64,000 nucleotides of DNA from Lentisphaeria bacterium (GCA_017503375.1 JAFVTF010000070.1:1-64000); one strand, 5' to 3'. Positions 1-9,470 are shown, counted from the first letter of the stretch. Notes: a model not told the origin generated them from the sequence alone. Made by a program: numbers and translations.

Positions 1-141
1 AATGTCTGAAAATTCTTGCTGTGATCAGAAAATGGAGCGTTTTCGGTGGTTACTCGTTGAGTAGCCACGCTCAAACTACCATTTCCATCTCATCAGCAAT
101 CTCTTTTCAGCCAAATTTTGCCGGACTTTTGAAATTACCTC
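1..141 (-). repeat. 165-bp hairpin repeat (MITE-like), copy 1, truncated by window edge
   Basis: Read on the minus strand this matches the first ~141 bases of two complete copies at 46094-46258 and 52082-52246, with only a few substitutions. The visible terminus is the GAGGTAATTTCAAAAGTC end of the element; the other end lies outside the window. It has no coding capacity. Its terminus abuts gene 152-829, two bases from a palindromic match to its own end. Size, terminal inverted repeats and internal self-complementarity fit a non-autonomous MITE; the mobilising transposase is not in the window. Confidence 0.85.
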
Positions 142-153
142 TAGAGGTAATTT
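132..153. repeat. 22-bp perfect palindrome at repeat/gene junction
   Basis: The repeat terminus (132-141) is mirrored, after a central TA, by the same ten bases in opposite orientation (144-153). Position 152-154 is also the stop codon of the neighbouring minus-strand gene. It could be the relic of a second element end inserted head-to-head, or a target-site effect. Confidence 0.7.
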
Positions 154-829
154 ATTGATTGTGATAGGAATAATAAACTTCTACAGTTCCATCGGACCAC
201 AGCCGATGCCGGGCGGCTCCGGCATGAACACCCGGAGGGTCTTCCAGTACAGGAAACCGTTTTCCGGTATTTTCTTTTCCGGCACCCGGATAATTCCATT
301 TCAGCTTCTCAAAATGTTCCAGTTCCGGCAATTTTTCCGGAAAACGTTTTTTCCATTCCGGATTTTTCTGACATTCCTCATAAAAATATGTCATATTCCC
401 TTTGCACCGGCCCCTTCTGGAACGTTCCTTTCCGATACATAAACATCTACTGCTATTGGAAATAAAAAGAGCCAGTACAATAAACATAAGAGGATAAACT
501 TTCCCCTTGACTTTTTTCCGTCTCCGCAAAAACCAGAGAATAACGGCGGCGATGATAATAAGATATAAACCGATTCGGGGGCCGAACTCATTGTTATGGG
601 AATTCAGAGCAATAAACTCCTCCCGGACATAATAAAATTTTTCCGGGAGGTACGGTTTCAGGCTCTTCCACCACCGCAATAATGTTCCGTTGCTGAAAAT
701 TCCGAACCAGAACATAGCCGGAATAAATGAATAAAGGAGAATCCAGAATGGAAGATGATTCAGGAAAGATTCCTTACATCTTTCAGAAAATGTTTTTCTT
801 TCTGCTTTCTCTTTTCCGGCTTCTGACAT
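152..829 (-). CDS. Putative three-helix membrane protein of unknown function
   Basis: This 225-residue protein is not recognised as a known family. It has a charged N-terminus, hydrophobic segments at about 27-46, 87-101 and 111-125, then a basic, soluble C-terminal half. The last 25 residues contain H202 followed by an SDGTVEV stretch, which loosely resembles the H-X9-DG ending of pseudopilin-like proteins common in Planctomycetes/Lentisphaerae, though the spacing here is one residue longer. It starts 12 bases after the stop of the dehydrogenase gene with a good GAGGAG ribosome site, so it may be the last gene of that operon. Its stop codon lies inside a palindrome formed with the adjoining repeat, so the C-terminus may have been altered by insertion. 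Confidence 0.6.
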   Translation of the reverse strand: MSEAGKEKAERKTFSERCKESFLNHLPFWILLYSFIPAMFWFGIFSNGTLLRWWKSLKPYLPEKFYYVREEFIALNSHNNEFGPRIGLYLIIIAAVILWFLRRRKKVKGKVYPLMFIVLALFISNSSRCLCIGKERSRRGRCKGNMTYFYEECQKNPEWKKRFPEKLPELEHFEKLKWNYPGAGKENTGKRFPVLEDPPGVHAGAARHRLWSDGTVEVYYSYHNQ

Positions 830-841
830 TTCTCAATCTCC

Positions 842-1846
842 TCAAAGTTTGGAAATGTTTCCGCTTTCTGCAGATGCCATCATAGCCAAACCGAATTCCA
901 TGGCATTGATTGCTTCTTCCACGCCGGCATAAGGTGTTCCGCCGTTGAGAACACAATCAACGATCTTCGCCATTTCAGTGGCATACATCCCCCCGGTAAT
1001 GCTCTTCTGCAAAGGACCGAGGATTCCTTCGTCGATCTCAATCTTGGTTTCTGCTCCGCCGATATCATAGAAACTGATCCCGCTGTCGGTCAACGTCAAA
1101 GCACCTTTTTCGCCGTAAACGGTCATGCTGGTCTGGTTGGGACCGCCGCGCAGCCAGGAACATTCCATGTTGCAGATCACATTGTCTTTGAAAGTCACTG
1201 TGGAGCTGACATAATCGCGGGGAAGTGCTGCATCTGTATTCAGACGGAATGCTTTTGCATAGACGGATTCCGGTTTTCCGAACAACCCGTTGCAGAGGTC
1301 GCAATGGTGTGCGAGCATATCCAGAATCACACCGCCGGATTTCTGATAATCGGTGAACCAGTCGCCCCACTGACGGCAGAAACCGCCGAAGAGACAGGTC
1401 ACAGAAGCACAGATCAATTTTCCGATTTTATCTTCCGCAATCAATTTTTTCAAGGTCATATAACCTGCGGAATATCTGCGTACGAAACCGACAGCAAACA
1501 CATTTTTGTAACTTCTCAGCATGGGAGCCAGTTCATCGAGTTCCGCTCTGGTACGGCACAAAGGCTTTTCGCAGAACACAGATTTTCCGGTTGCCATAGC
1601 GGCGCGCAAACCTTCTGCATGACAATAAGTGGGCGACGTAATGGCAATAAGATCGACATCTGCACTGTTCACCAGCTCATCCGGGCTGCTCATGATTTTC
1701 ACCTGCGGATATTTTCCCACAAAAGCGGCAGTTTTCTCCGGATTGATATCATAAACAGCTGAAACTTCAGCATCTGCGATATTTGCGATATTTGCCGCAT
1801 GAGCATTCCCCATGCGCCCTGCTCCGATAATTCCGATCTTCAACAT
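842..1846 (-). CDS. Gfo/Idh/MocA-family NAD(P)-dependent dehydrogenase
   Basis: The 334-residue protein begins with a Rossmann GIIGAGRMG nucleotide-binding loop (residues 5-13), carries the family signature EKPL at 93-96, and has the catalytic-domain stretch GGVILDMLAHH near 170-180. Family members oxidise or reduce sugars and polyols such as myo-inositol, or their phosphates. Its start overlaps the upstream isomerase stop by one base (TAATG) and a GGGAG ribosome site precedes it, so the two are translationally coupled. The pairing with a TIM-barrel isomerase is the usual arrangement in polyol and keto-sugar pathways. The exact substrate cannot be read from the sequence. Confidence 0.9.
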   Translation of the reverse strand: MLKIGIIGAGRMGNAHAANIANIADAEVSAVYDINPEKTAAFVGKYPQVKIMSSPDELVNSADVDLIAITSPTYCHAEGLRAAMATGKSVFCEKPLCRTRAELDELAPMLRSYKNVFAVGFVRRYSAGYMTLKKLIAEDKIGKLICASVTCLFGGFCRQWGDWFTDYQKSGGVILDMLAHHCDLCNGLFGKPESVYAKAFRLNTDAALPRDYVSSTVTFKDNVICNMECSWLRGGPNQTSMTVYGEKGALTLTDSGISFYDIGGAETKIEIDEGILGPLQKSITGGMYATEMAKIVDCVLNGGTPYAGVEEAINAMEFGLAMMASAESGNISKL

Positions 1847-2670
1847 TATTTTTCTCCCTTCATAACAGATTTGATCAATTGTACTGCATTTCTGAAATCA
1901 TGTTCCTGTTCCGGTCCCGGTGCAAGTTCACGTTCAATGATGAGCGGACCGCTGAATCCGGTATCGAGGATCCGTTTCAGCAGCACACGGAAGTTGGTTG
2001 CACCTTCTCCAAGAACGGTTTCTTTTCCATTCTTTTCGCCTTCTGCGGGGCGGACAGCATCTTTGCAATGGACTGTCAGAATCTTATCCACAAGCTGATC
2101 CACCAGCAAAGCGGGATCATCGTTGTTGTAATAAAGGAAGTTTGCAGGGTCAAAGTTGATTCCCACATTAGGTTCATCAATCGCGGTAATCATATCTTTC
2201 AATCCGGCGACTGATTCCGTTCCGGTTTCAAACATGAAATACTGATCATTGATTGCGGCGAATCTGCAGAGCATTTTCAGATCAAGAATGAATTGATCAT
2301 AAAATTCATTCTTTTCTTCCGGCACAAAGCCCACATGACACGCAAAATATTTTGCACCGAATTTGCGGCCCCATTCCATCTGACGACAGGAGAGAGCTAT
2401 CCGTTCCGCACGGTAACGCTGGGGAACCAAGCCGAATTCAGTGTTCCACTGATTGGGATAAGAGAAGAACATGGTCGGCACAGAAATTTCATATTTCTGA
2501 AGCAGAGCATAAAGTTCATTCGTTGCTTTTCTTGCGGCTTCCGTGGGAGCGAGCCAATCTTCATAAACGCCTGCGAGCTGGATGCAATCCAACCCGATGT
2601 CTTTGTAAAATGCGATACGGCGTTCATCAATCGTACCGCAACGGTCCAACACACCAATTTGATTGTTCAT
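1846..2670 (-). CDS. Sugar phosphate isomerase/epimerase (AP endonuclease 2-like TIM barrel)
   Basis: The 274-residue protein fits the xylose-isomerase-like TIM-barrel family (IolE/IolI/IolH, tagatose epimerase). Likely metal ligands lie in four typical strand ends: FETGTES, GINFDPANF, LTVHCKD and IIERE. Such enzymes epimerise, isomerise or dehydrate sugars and inosose-like compounds with a divalent metal. It is encoded between nagA and the dehydrogenase in the operon. An AAGGA ribosome site lies nine bases upstream of the chosen ATG. Family is secure; substrate is unknown. Confidence 0.85.
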   Translation of the reverse strand: MNNQIGVLDRCGTIDERRIAFYKDIGLDCIQLAGVYEDWLAPTEAARKATNELYALLQKYEISVPTMFFSYPNQWNTEFGLVPQRYRAERIALSCRQMEWGRKFGAKYFACHVGFVPEEKNEFYDQFILDLKMLCRFAAINDQYFMFETGTESVAGLKDMITAIDEPNVGINFDPANFLYYNNDDPALLVDQLVDKILTVHCKDAVRPAEGEKNGKETVLGEGATNFRVLLKRILDTGFSGPLIIERELAPGPEQEHDFRNAVQLIKSVMKGEK

Positions 2671-2692
2671 TTTATAGATTCCTTCTTTGAGG

Positions 2693-3838
2693 TTAACATT
2701 GCCATTTCAATTCGCCATTGCAGATGGTTTTCCGGACATCCAGATTCTCATCCAACAGTACTATATCAGCGATATAATTTTTTTCAAGTTTTCCGCGCAT
2801 GCCCAAACCAAGACTTTCCGCCTGATTCAAACTTGTTGCACGGATCGCTTCACACAGCGGCAAGCCGGTCAATCGGACCAGACGTTTCAATCCGTTATGA
2901 TACCGCAGGGTACTTCCCGCAACAGGTCCGGTAGTCAATCGGGCACAGCCGTCTTTCACGATCACGGGCAAACCGCCCAGAGTGTAATTTCCATCCGGCA
3001 TGGCAGAAGCACGCATGGCATCGGTGATGAGCATCATCCGTTCAGGACCTTTGAGTTTGGCGATCAAACGGATCATCTGATCACACAAATGCACACCGTC
3101 GCAGATCATTTCCACATAGACGTCATCATCCATCAGACCGCCGCCGACCATGCCGAACCGCAGATGATGGACAGGTGTCATCACGTTACAGAAATGGGTC
3201 AAATGTTTCATTCCTGCAGCACGGTGCTGTTCAAAGCACTCGTAATCTGCTTCGGTATGACCGCCGGAAGGCATAATTTTACGCTCAGCCAAAGCCCTTG
3301 TGAACTCCAATCCGCCGGGCAGTTCCGGAGAAAAAGAAACTTTTTTCACCGGGGAGATCGCATTCAGTTCATCAATGAGTGCAATATCCGGATTTTTCAG
3401 AAAATCGGGGTTCTGTGCTCCGGCGCATGGCGGATTGAAAAATGGTCCTTCCAGATGGATCCCAAGAAGCGTTGCTCCGTCAGTGACATTCTTCTTATAA
3501 TCTTCTGCCAAACGGCACAGTTTTCTTAAATCATCGTAAGAAACGCTTAAAGATGTGGCAAGAAAACCAGTCACGCCATCCTGAAGTTTTCCTTTTCCGA
3601 TCACTTCAAAGGCTTCTGCAGAACCGTCGCAGAAATCATAATCGGATCTTCCGTGAAAATGAATATCAATGAATCCCGGAGCTGCGATCAAACCGGAACC
3701 GTCGATGACGGAATCGAATGATTCCTGTTCCGGGATTTCACCAACAGCAATAATCCGGTCATTTTCCATAACGATCCCGCCCTTTGGAATATCAATTCCG
3801 GGGGAGACGATACGGCAATTTTGAATCAGAGTTTTCAT
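2693..3838 (-). CDS. nagA: N-acetylglucosamine-6-phosphate deacetylase
   Basis: This 381-residue amidohydrolase removes acetate from GlcNAc-6-phosphate to give glucosamine-6-phosphate. Visible signatures are APGFIDIHFHG (metal-binding region), HLEGPFFNPP, GGHTEADYE, HFCNVMTP, and the catalytic ITDAMRASAMPDG aspartate. Length matches the family. Its start overlaps the end of nagB by four bases (ATGA), so the enzyme and the next step of the pathway are translated together. A second NagA gene lies at 52372-53517 with its own promoter. Confidence 0.94.
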   Translation of the reverse strand: MKTLIQNCRIVSPGIDIPKGGIVMENDRIIAVGEIPEQESFDSVIDGSGLIAAPGFIDIHFHGRSDYDFCDGSAEAFEVIGKGKLQDGVTGFLATSLSVSYDDLRKLCRLAEDYKKNVTDGATLLGIHLEGPFFNPPCAGAQNPDFLKNPDIALIDELNAISPVKKVSFSPELPGGLEFTRALAERKIMPSGGHTEADYECFEQHRAAGMKHLTHFCNVMTPVHHLRFGMVGGGLMDDDVYVEMICDGVHLCDQMIRLIAKLKGPERMMLITDAMRASAMPDGNYTLGGLPVIVKDGCARLTTGPVAGSTLRYHNGLKRLVRLTGLPLCEAIRATSLNQAESLGLGMRGKLEKNYIADIVLLDENLDVRKTICNGELKWQC

Positions 3839-4623
3839 ACCAGCGGATCCAGATTGATTTTGTCAGTTGTATAAATCAGAGTAAAATCAGGATGTTTCAG
3901 CAGATAGGATGCGGGGAGTTCCGGAGTTGCCCTGTTTCCGCTGATCATGGTCCGGAGCGGAGCTTCCTGCTGGGCAAAACAGGCAAGCAGAAGTTCCTGT
4001 TTGGAAGCAAGGATCGGTTTCATTCCGGTTGTTGCGGCATACCGGGGCATGAGAGAGCTGTCGCCGCCTGCGGTCAATGCGGTATTCTGATCAATGGTTT
4101 CCTGAGTCAGCGGGAGAACGCGGGTGGGCAGTTCGCCGTAAGCCTCAACAGAAATATCGGATTCTTTTTCCGGTTCATTGAATGCAATGTGACCATTGAA
4201 CCCGATTCCGAGGAGCTGAAGATCAAGACCTCCCGCAGCTTCCAGTTCGCGGTCGAACTTTGCCGGATCGGAAGGATCGGGGAAATGAGCCTGTTCTTCT
4301 TTAAAATTCCGTTCAGCATCGAAATGACTGAACAGTTTTTCATGCATATATTTCCAATAACTCAAAGGGTGTTCATGGGGGATCGCATGACTTGCATCGG
4401 AAGCATATTCATCCAGATTCCAGGTCTGAAGTCTGGAAAGATCGATCTTGTTCTGATTGAACTTGTCAGCAAGAATTCTGTAAAGATCGATCATGGTAAG
4501 CCCGGTCGCAAGACCGAGATTGAAATGTTTCCCCTGAGAAAGCGCACCGACAACCGCATCATAAATGATATCAGCACCGATTTGACTCATTGTCTGATAA
4601 TCAGGAACTTTCTGTACTTTCAT
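3835..4623 (-). CDS. nagB: Glucosamine-6-phosphate deaminase/isomerase
   Basis: The 262-residue protein converts glucosamine-6-phosphate to fructose-6-phosphate and ammonia, linking amino-sugar use to glycolysis. It shows the family's phosphate-binding GLATGLT loop, the TWNLDEYA motif with the general-base aspartate, and GIGFNGHIAFNEP containing the active-site histidine. Length is typical of NagB without C-terminal extension. An AAGGAG ribosome site lies six bases before the ATG. It overlaps nagA by four bases and follows the aldolase by 15 bases. Confidence 0.95.
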   Translation of the reverse strand: MKVQKVPDYQTMSQIGADIIYDAVVGALSQGKHFNLGLATGLTMIDLYRILADKFNQNKIDLSRLQTWNLDEYASDASHAIPHEHPLSYWKYMHEKLFSHFDAERNFKEEQAHFPDPSDPAKFDRELEAAGGLDLQLLGIGFNGHIAFNEPEKESDISVEAYGELPTRVLPLTQETIDQNTALTAGGDSSLMPRYAATTGMKPILASKQELLLACFAQQEAPLRTMISGNRATPELPASYLLKHPDFTLIYTTDKINLDPLV

Positions 4624-4638
4624 GTTTAACTCCTTTTG

Positions 4639-5466
4639 TTATTTTCCGGCAAAGAAGCGGATCAACCGTGCCGCATGGGCAGCACAGGCATCCACAACAG
4701 GATCAAAGAATTTATCCACCGGAATGAATTTTCCATTCAGTTTTTCCAACTCTGCACGGGAACTTTTCAGGTAAGTATCCATATATTCCGTTGCAATATT
4801 GATTTTTGCGATTCCGTTCAAAATGGATTCGCGGACGGCTTCCAGCGGGGTTCCGGAACCGCCGTGAAGAACCAGAGGCAATCCGGGAAGTGCATCGGAA
4901 ATCGCTTTGCAGCGTTCAATATCCAGTTTCGGTTCGGCTTTGTAATAGCCGTGAGCCGTGCCGATGGAAACCGCAAGAGCATCGACTTTGGTGAGATTTG
5001 CAAATTCCACAGCTTCTTCCACAGAAGTCAGGGATGTTTCATCTCCCTGAGCAACGTGCCCGATTTCCCCTTCCACAGTACAGCCTGCCGCATGGGCAAG
5101 ATCCGCTGCAAGTTTTGTGTTTGCAGCATTTTCCGCAAACGGCAAACGGGATCCGTCGTACATGACAGAAGTGTATCCCGCATGAAGCGCGATCGCCACG
5201 GATTCCAAACTTGCGCCATGATCCAAGTGCAGTGCGATTGGTTGATTGGACCGCTGGGCAACACGGATCATCATTCCCGCAATATCAGCCGCCTTTTCCG
5301 ATTCAAAAAGACGGTTATAGACCTGAATGATCACAGGAGATTTTTCCGCTTCCGCCGCTTTCATCACTGCCAGAGTGGTTTCATAATTTCCAACGTTAAA
5401 TGCCCCGATGCCGCGTTTTTCTTTCCGCGCAAGGGGGAGAATTTCATTCATTGTGACCAGTGCCAT
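4639..5466 (-). CDS. Class II ketose-bisphosphate aldolase (Fba/GatY/IolJ-like)
   Basis: This 275-residue zinc aldolase carries the family's HLDHGAS proton-donor/metal motif, GEIGHV, GTAHGYYK and LHGGSGTP metal and phosphate-binding stretches. It cleaves a ketose-1,6-bisphosphate or a related compound to DHAP plus an aldehyde. Fructose-, tagatose- and 5-keto-2-deoxygluconate-bisphosphate aldolases share this fold and cannot be told apart here. Linked IolB-like and PfkB genes make an IolJ-like or hexulose-phosphate role plausible (inference). An AAGGAG site lies five bases upstream of the start. Confidence 0.9.
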   Translation of the reverse strand: MALVTMNEILPLARKEKRGIGAFNVGNYETTLAVMKAAEAEKSPVIIQVYNRLFESEKAADIAGMMIRVAQRSNQPIALHLDHGASLESVAIALHAGYTSVMYDGSRLPFAENAANTKLAADLAHAAGCTVEGEIGHVAQGDETSLTSVEEAVEFANLTKVDALAVSIGTAHGYYKAEPKLDIERCKAISDALPGLPLVLHGGSGTPLEAVRESILNGIAKINIATEYMDTYLKSSRAELEKLNGKFIPVDKFFDPVVDACAAHAARLIRFFAGK

Positions 5467-5475
5467 GATATCTCC

Positions 5476-6486
5476 TTAAATCCCGGCAAGCAGTTCTTCA
5501 ACCGTTTTGACATTCAATGAAGTATATTTTTTCAACTGAACTTTCGTGTAAGGAGAGGCAACTGCGATCACATCGCTTTCCGGATGATCCGCACGGGCTT
5601 CAATGTATTTGGCAAGTTTCTCAATCAGTTCCGGTTCGATCTTGTCAAGAACCACAGCACCTTCTGCACAGCTGTAGGATTCTTCATCGTTTGTGCCGAA
5701 GGGTTTGAGATTTGCGCCGTTGGCTTTCAGAACCGCTTTCGGGAATGTATAATCATTGTTGTAATTCCGCAGAAAATCGCTTTCCAGATAATAGATATCA
5801 CCAAGATTCTTTCCGGTGACACCGGCAAGATATTCCGTTGTGTGCATGACTTTTGCGGGAACAGCAATCCCCAGTTCCGGACAGGTGTTCACCAGCATGT
5901 CATAAATCGCAGGATTGCTGACAACGATCGTTTCCGCTTTGGTATCAGCCAGCACCTTGACGAATTTTTCTGCAACGTTTTTTGCCGCAGCACGGAATCC
6001 GAGGACATACAAACCTTTGCCGCAGCAGCCGTCTTTAACTGTCTGATAACCGCTTGCAAGTTTTGCAAAGGCATCGGCAGAACCGGCTTCGATGGAATAT
6101 TTATCAGCAACGTAAGCAACTTTTCCTTCTCCGGAAACAGTCCATTCCGGCTTTCCTTCCAGATTGGCAGCGATCGCTTTGATCGCTTCGGGAGCCGCAT
6201 CTTTTTCCACAATATCAGCACGGTATGCAAGAGTCAGTCCCACTTCGTCAAAATGATGCACACAATTTCTGCGGCAGGCTCCGCTCAAATCGGAACGGTA
6301 CATGGTACGGATCAGATCTTCGTTGGTAAGTGTTTCCGGGCGCAGGGTTGCACCGTAGATCATGGAAGCACGGACACGGGGGGTATCCGCTTCGGTGAAT
6401 GTCACGTTTCCGATTCCGGAAAGATGACGGCACATGAAACAGAAACGGCAATATTTGATGACATCAGAAAAATTATCAATATTCAT
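5476..6486 (-). CDS. Fe-S (CCG-domain-like) subunit partner of a GlcD-type flavoprotein
   Basis: The 336-residue protein has an N-terminal CRFCFMC cysteine cluster (about residues 13-19) and a further CRRNC motif near 91-95, enough for a 4Fe-4S site. The C-terminal half has DGCCGKG and a degenerate second copy (YSCAEG) in place of tandem CCG motifs. This resembles GlcF/HdrD-type subunits that carry electrons from 2-hydroxy-acid or glycerol-phosphate dehydrogenases. It directly follows the flavoprotein gene (15-base gap), supporting a two-subunit enzyme. It is shorter than canonical GlcF and lacks one intact CCG domain. Confidence 0.75.
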   Translation of the reverse strand: MNIDNFSDVIKYCRFCFMCRHLSGIGNVTFTEADTPRVRASMIYGATLRPETLTNEDLIRTMYRSDLSGACRRNCVHHFDEVGLTLAYRADIVEKDAAPEAIKAIAANLEGKPEWTVSGEGKVAYVADKYSIEAGSADAFAKLASGYQTVKDGCCGKGLYVLGFRAAAKNVAEKFVKVLADTKAETIVVSNPAIYDMLVNTCPELGIAVPAKVMHTTEYLAGVTGKNLGDIYYLESDFLRNYNNDYTFPKAVLKANGANLKPFGTNDEESYSCAEGAVVLDKIEPELIEKLAKYIEARADHPESDVIAVASPYTKVQLKKYTSLNVKTVEELLAGI

Positions 6487-6501
6487 GGTTCAATACTCCT
6501 T

Positions 6502-7947
6502 TCAAAGTCCCATTTTTCCGGGGTTCATGATATTGTTGGGGTCCATCTGCTTTTTGATTCCTTCCAGAACAGGCATAGCAGGACCATAGAGATATTTCAT
6601 GAAACGACCGAGTTTCAAACCGACGCCGTGGTGTTCGTTGATCACGCCGCCATTGTCGATGGCAGCCTTGATCGCCATATCCCAGACACGGTTGTAAAGG
6701 GCGACTGCTTCCCGGGGATCTTTGGGAACAGCATCTTCTTCAAAAATGAACCGGGCGTAAAGCATGCAGCCCCATTCATACCAGTGGGAGAAGTGCCCGA
6801 TAAAACGTGCCTGCGGAAAGTTTTCATTCACCACCTTTTTCATGGCGTGATAGACCTTTTCAATATTGGCAAAGGTTGCCACGGTGTCCAGTGTTCCATA
6901 CGCCTGCGGAACGTGGAAAATATACGGCGGGTAGAAGAATTTATATTTGTTTTCCCACCAGAGATCGCCGCCCTTGCTGCCGAGATCCTGTCCGTGATAT
7001 TTGTTTTCCATGATCTCACGGGCATAACGCATCTGGCAATCCACAATATCAGAATATCCATCGAATCCGAACACAAGGTAGGCACCCTGATCCAGATCCA
7101 TGCCGAATACTTTGCGGACGTGTGTCTTGGTTTCGGTTTCATCATAAAGACGGATCGCGCAAGGCTGCAGACGGCTCCGCATCAGTTCAGCTCCGGCACT
7201 CATGGCTGTGTGGAAATCTTTGAAGATATAAGCACGGAATTCTCTCTTTTCCGGCTGGGGATGAACTTTCAAAGTCACTTCTGTGATGATTCCCAGTGTT
7301 CCTTCACTTCCTACATAAAGCATGGTCAGATCGGGTCCGGATGCATGACGGGGAACAGGAAGGGTCCGGATGATTTCACCGGTGGGAGTGACCACTTCCA
7401 GAGACATGACCATATCTTCGATTTTGCCGTATTTGGTTGAAAGCACCCCGGTTCCGCGATGGGCAAGGAATCCGCCGATGGTCGCACAGGAAATAGATGC
7501 CGGAAGGTGCATAGTGGAATAGCCTTCCTTGTTGCAGTTCCATTCCAGATGCTGGGCAATGATCCCGGTCTGACAGGTCACAGTCATGGATTCTTTATCA
7601 ACACCGTAATATTTATTCATACGTTTCATATCCATGATGATCCCGCCGAAGACCGGCAGTGCGCCGCCCTGGGATCCGGAACCGCCGCCCCAGGGAACCA
7701 CAGGGATCCGGTACTGATTGGCGATTTTCATGATCTTGGCAACTTCTTCCGTACAGCCCGGATGACAGATAAAATCAGCTTTCGGGGTTTCCATTCCGCG
7801 ATCATGCCACATTTCCGGGATCCAGTAGTAATCCACAGAGTGACCAAAGCGGTCGGCATCGCGCACGCCGACAAATTCTTTTCCGAGTACATCAATCAAT
7901 TCTGTATGAATCATCTCATACATGTAACTGTTTCGTTCAGGCAACAT
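6502..7947 (-). CDS. FAD-linked oxidase, GlcD/AGPS-like (VAO fold)
   Basis: The protein (481 residues from the preferred start) has the PCMH-type FAD-binding domain: VVPWGGGSGSQGGA, ISCATIGGFLAHRGTG and GSEGTLGIITEV. The C-terminal FAD-oxidase domain ends NNIMNPGKM, typical of glycolate/lactate dehydrogenase and alkyl-DHAP synthase relatives. I start at the ATG at 7947 because a GGAG site lies six bases upstream; an ATG at 7959 (four residues longer) has no good ribosome site. It sits between the FGGY kinase and the Fe-S subunit. It probably oxidises a 2-hydroxy acid or sugar-derived acid. Confidence 0.85.
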   Translation of the reverse strand: MLPERNSYMYEMIHTELIDVLGKEFVGVRDADRFGHSVDYYWIPEMWHDRGMETPKADFICHPGCTEEVAKIMKIANQYRIPVVPWGGGSGSQGGALPVFGGIIMDMKRMNKYYGVDKESMTVTCQTGIIAQHLEWNCNKEGYSTMHLPASISCATIGGFLAHRGTGVLSTKYGKIEDMVMSLEVVTPTGEIIRTLPVPRHASGPDLTMLYVGSEGTLGIITEVTLKVHPQPEKREFRAYIFKDFHTAMSAGAELMRSRLQPCAIRLYDETETKTHVRKVFGMDLDQGAYLVFGFDGYSDIVDCQMRYAREIMENKYHGQDLGSKGGDLWWENKYKFFYPPYIFHVPQAYGTLDTVATFANIEKVYHAMKKVVNENFPQARFIGHFSHWYEWGCMLYARFIFEEDAVPKDPREAVALYNRVWDMAIKAAIDNGGVINEHHGVGLKLGRFMKYLYGPAMPVLEGIKKQMDPNNIMNPGKMGL

Positions 7948-7967
7948 ATTTTTCTCCATAGTTTTGG

Positions 7968-9470
7968 TTATTTTGCTGAATAAACCGGTGCAAGAGCATC
8001 ATGAACTGCACGGTATTTTTTGAATCCGTCCCGGTAAAATTCTGTCAGAGAAGACTCCGGCAGGAGCTCACGATCCACATTCAAACATGCTTTGACCGCC
8101 GCACGGCTGTCTGCGAATACTCCCGCGCCGGTTCCCGCAAGAAGCGCAGAACCGAATGAAGCATCCCCCGGGACAGGGATCTGAACAGGCACACCGAATA
8201 CATTGCAGATGATCTCACTCCAGAGTTTTCCTCTGGCTCCGCCGCCAATCAGAAAAATCCGTTTCACAGGCAATCCCATCTCTTCGATGGTTCCGTAACA
8301 ATCCCGCAAAGAATAGGCAACACCTTCAAAGAGGGCACGGATAAAATCCCCTTTCGTGGAACTGATGGAAACGCCCGTGAAACTTGCCCGCAGATTTGCA
8401 TCCCAATAAGGCGAACGTTCCCCCTGTAAATACGGATGGAACATTACACCGTTTGCCCCCGGAACAGATTGTTCCGCAAGACGGTCCATGAGATCAAAGG
8501 CTTTGGTTCCAAGCACTTGAGCTTCTTTCACTTCTTCCTGACACAAGGTATCCCGCATCCACCTTTGACAGAGTGCTGCCGCATTGGTGGCGGAAACGGT
8601 GTACCACATGCCTTCGATCACATGTGAATAAGTAAGAGTCGTTGCAAACGGGTGCGGTTCCGCCGTCATGACATTCACATTTCCGGCAGTTGCAAGTTTC
8701 ACAATGCAGTCGCCCGGTTCAATGGCTCCTGCGCCGTAATCTTCCACGGCAGAATCAGAAGTTCCGCAGATCACAAGAGTCCCCTCCGGCAATCCGGTTT
8801 CCGCAGCAGCTTTCGCGGTCACTTTTCCGGCAGGATCAACGGGTTTGATCAACTCCGGAAGCTGATCCGGCCGGACACCTGCCAATGACGCAAGCTCTTC
8901 TGACCAGTTCATGCGCTGCATATCGAAAAAGAGCGTTCCCTGGGCTTCGATATAATCGGTCGCAGCCACTCCGGTCACGAGAAAACGGACGTAATCCTTA
9001 ACAAACAGGATCTTTGCCGTCTTCCGCAGGATTTCCGGTTCATGCTTCGTAAGCCAGCGGAGCTGGGGCAATGTCCAGGTGGGGGTTGCCTGCTGATACG
9101 CTGTCTGAAAAATCTTTTCCCCGTAATTTTCCCGGAGATATTTACACTCTTCCACGCTGCGCTGATCTGTCCACATAATGGTCTTCCGCACAGGATTCAT
9201 CTGCGAATCCAACAGGACTGCATTGTGTGTGGAACCATCGAAACTGATGGAAAGCACCCGGTTCAGGTCAACGCCGTTCTGCCGGAGTTTCTGCAACGCG
9301 CGGCACATGGCGGAATACCAATCTTCCGGATTCTGCTCCGACCAGCCGGGATGGGCGTGTTCTGTGGGATATTCTTCGGAGGCTTCCCCGGCAAAATGAC
9401 CGCAGACATCAATCGCGGTCACTTTACAGCCGCCGGTTCCGAAGTCGATCCCGAGCAAAAGATCTTTCAT
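7968..9470 (-). CDS. FGGY-family carbohydrate kinase (xylulokinase-like)
   Basis: This 500-residue kinase begins LLGIDFGTGGCKVTAID, the FGGY phosphate-binding start, followed by ISFDGSTHNAVLLD and IMWTDQRS. The C-terminal lobe has GTSDSAVEDYGAGA and the ADP-site signature FLIGGGARGKLWSEI. The family phosphorylates pentuloses, hexuloses, gluconate, glycerol and related polyols. The order of motifs and length are most like XylB. It overlaps the IolB-like gene by one base, so the two steps are coupled. Substrate assignment needs biochemistry. Confidence 0.88.
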   Translation of the reverse strand: MKDLLLGIDFGTGGCKVTAIDVCGHFAGEASEEYPTEHAHPGWSEQNPEDWYSAMCRALQKLRQNGVDLNRVLSISFDGSTHNAVLLDSQMNPVRKTIMWTDQRSVEECKYLRENYGEKIFQTAYQQATPTWTLPQLRWLTKHEPEILRKTAKILFVKDYVRFLVTGVAATDYIEAQGTLFFDMQRMNWSEELASLAGVRPDQLPELIKPVDPAGKVTAKAAAETGLPEGTLVICGTSDSAVEDYGAGAIEPGDCIVKLATAGNVNVMTAEPHPFATTLTYSHVIEGMWYTVSATNAAALCQRWMRDTLCQEEVKEAQVLGTKAFDLMDRLAEQSVPGANGVMFHPYLQGERSPYWDANLRASFTGVSISSTKGDFIRALFEGVAYSLRDCYGTIEEMGLPVKRIFLIGGGARGKLWSEIICNVFGVPVQIPVPGDASFGSALLAGTGAGVFADSRAAVKACLNVDRELLPESSLTEFYRDGFKKYRAVHDALAPVYSAK

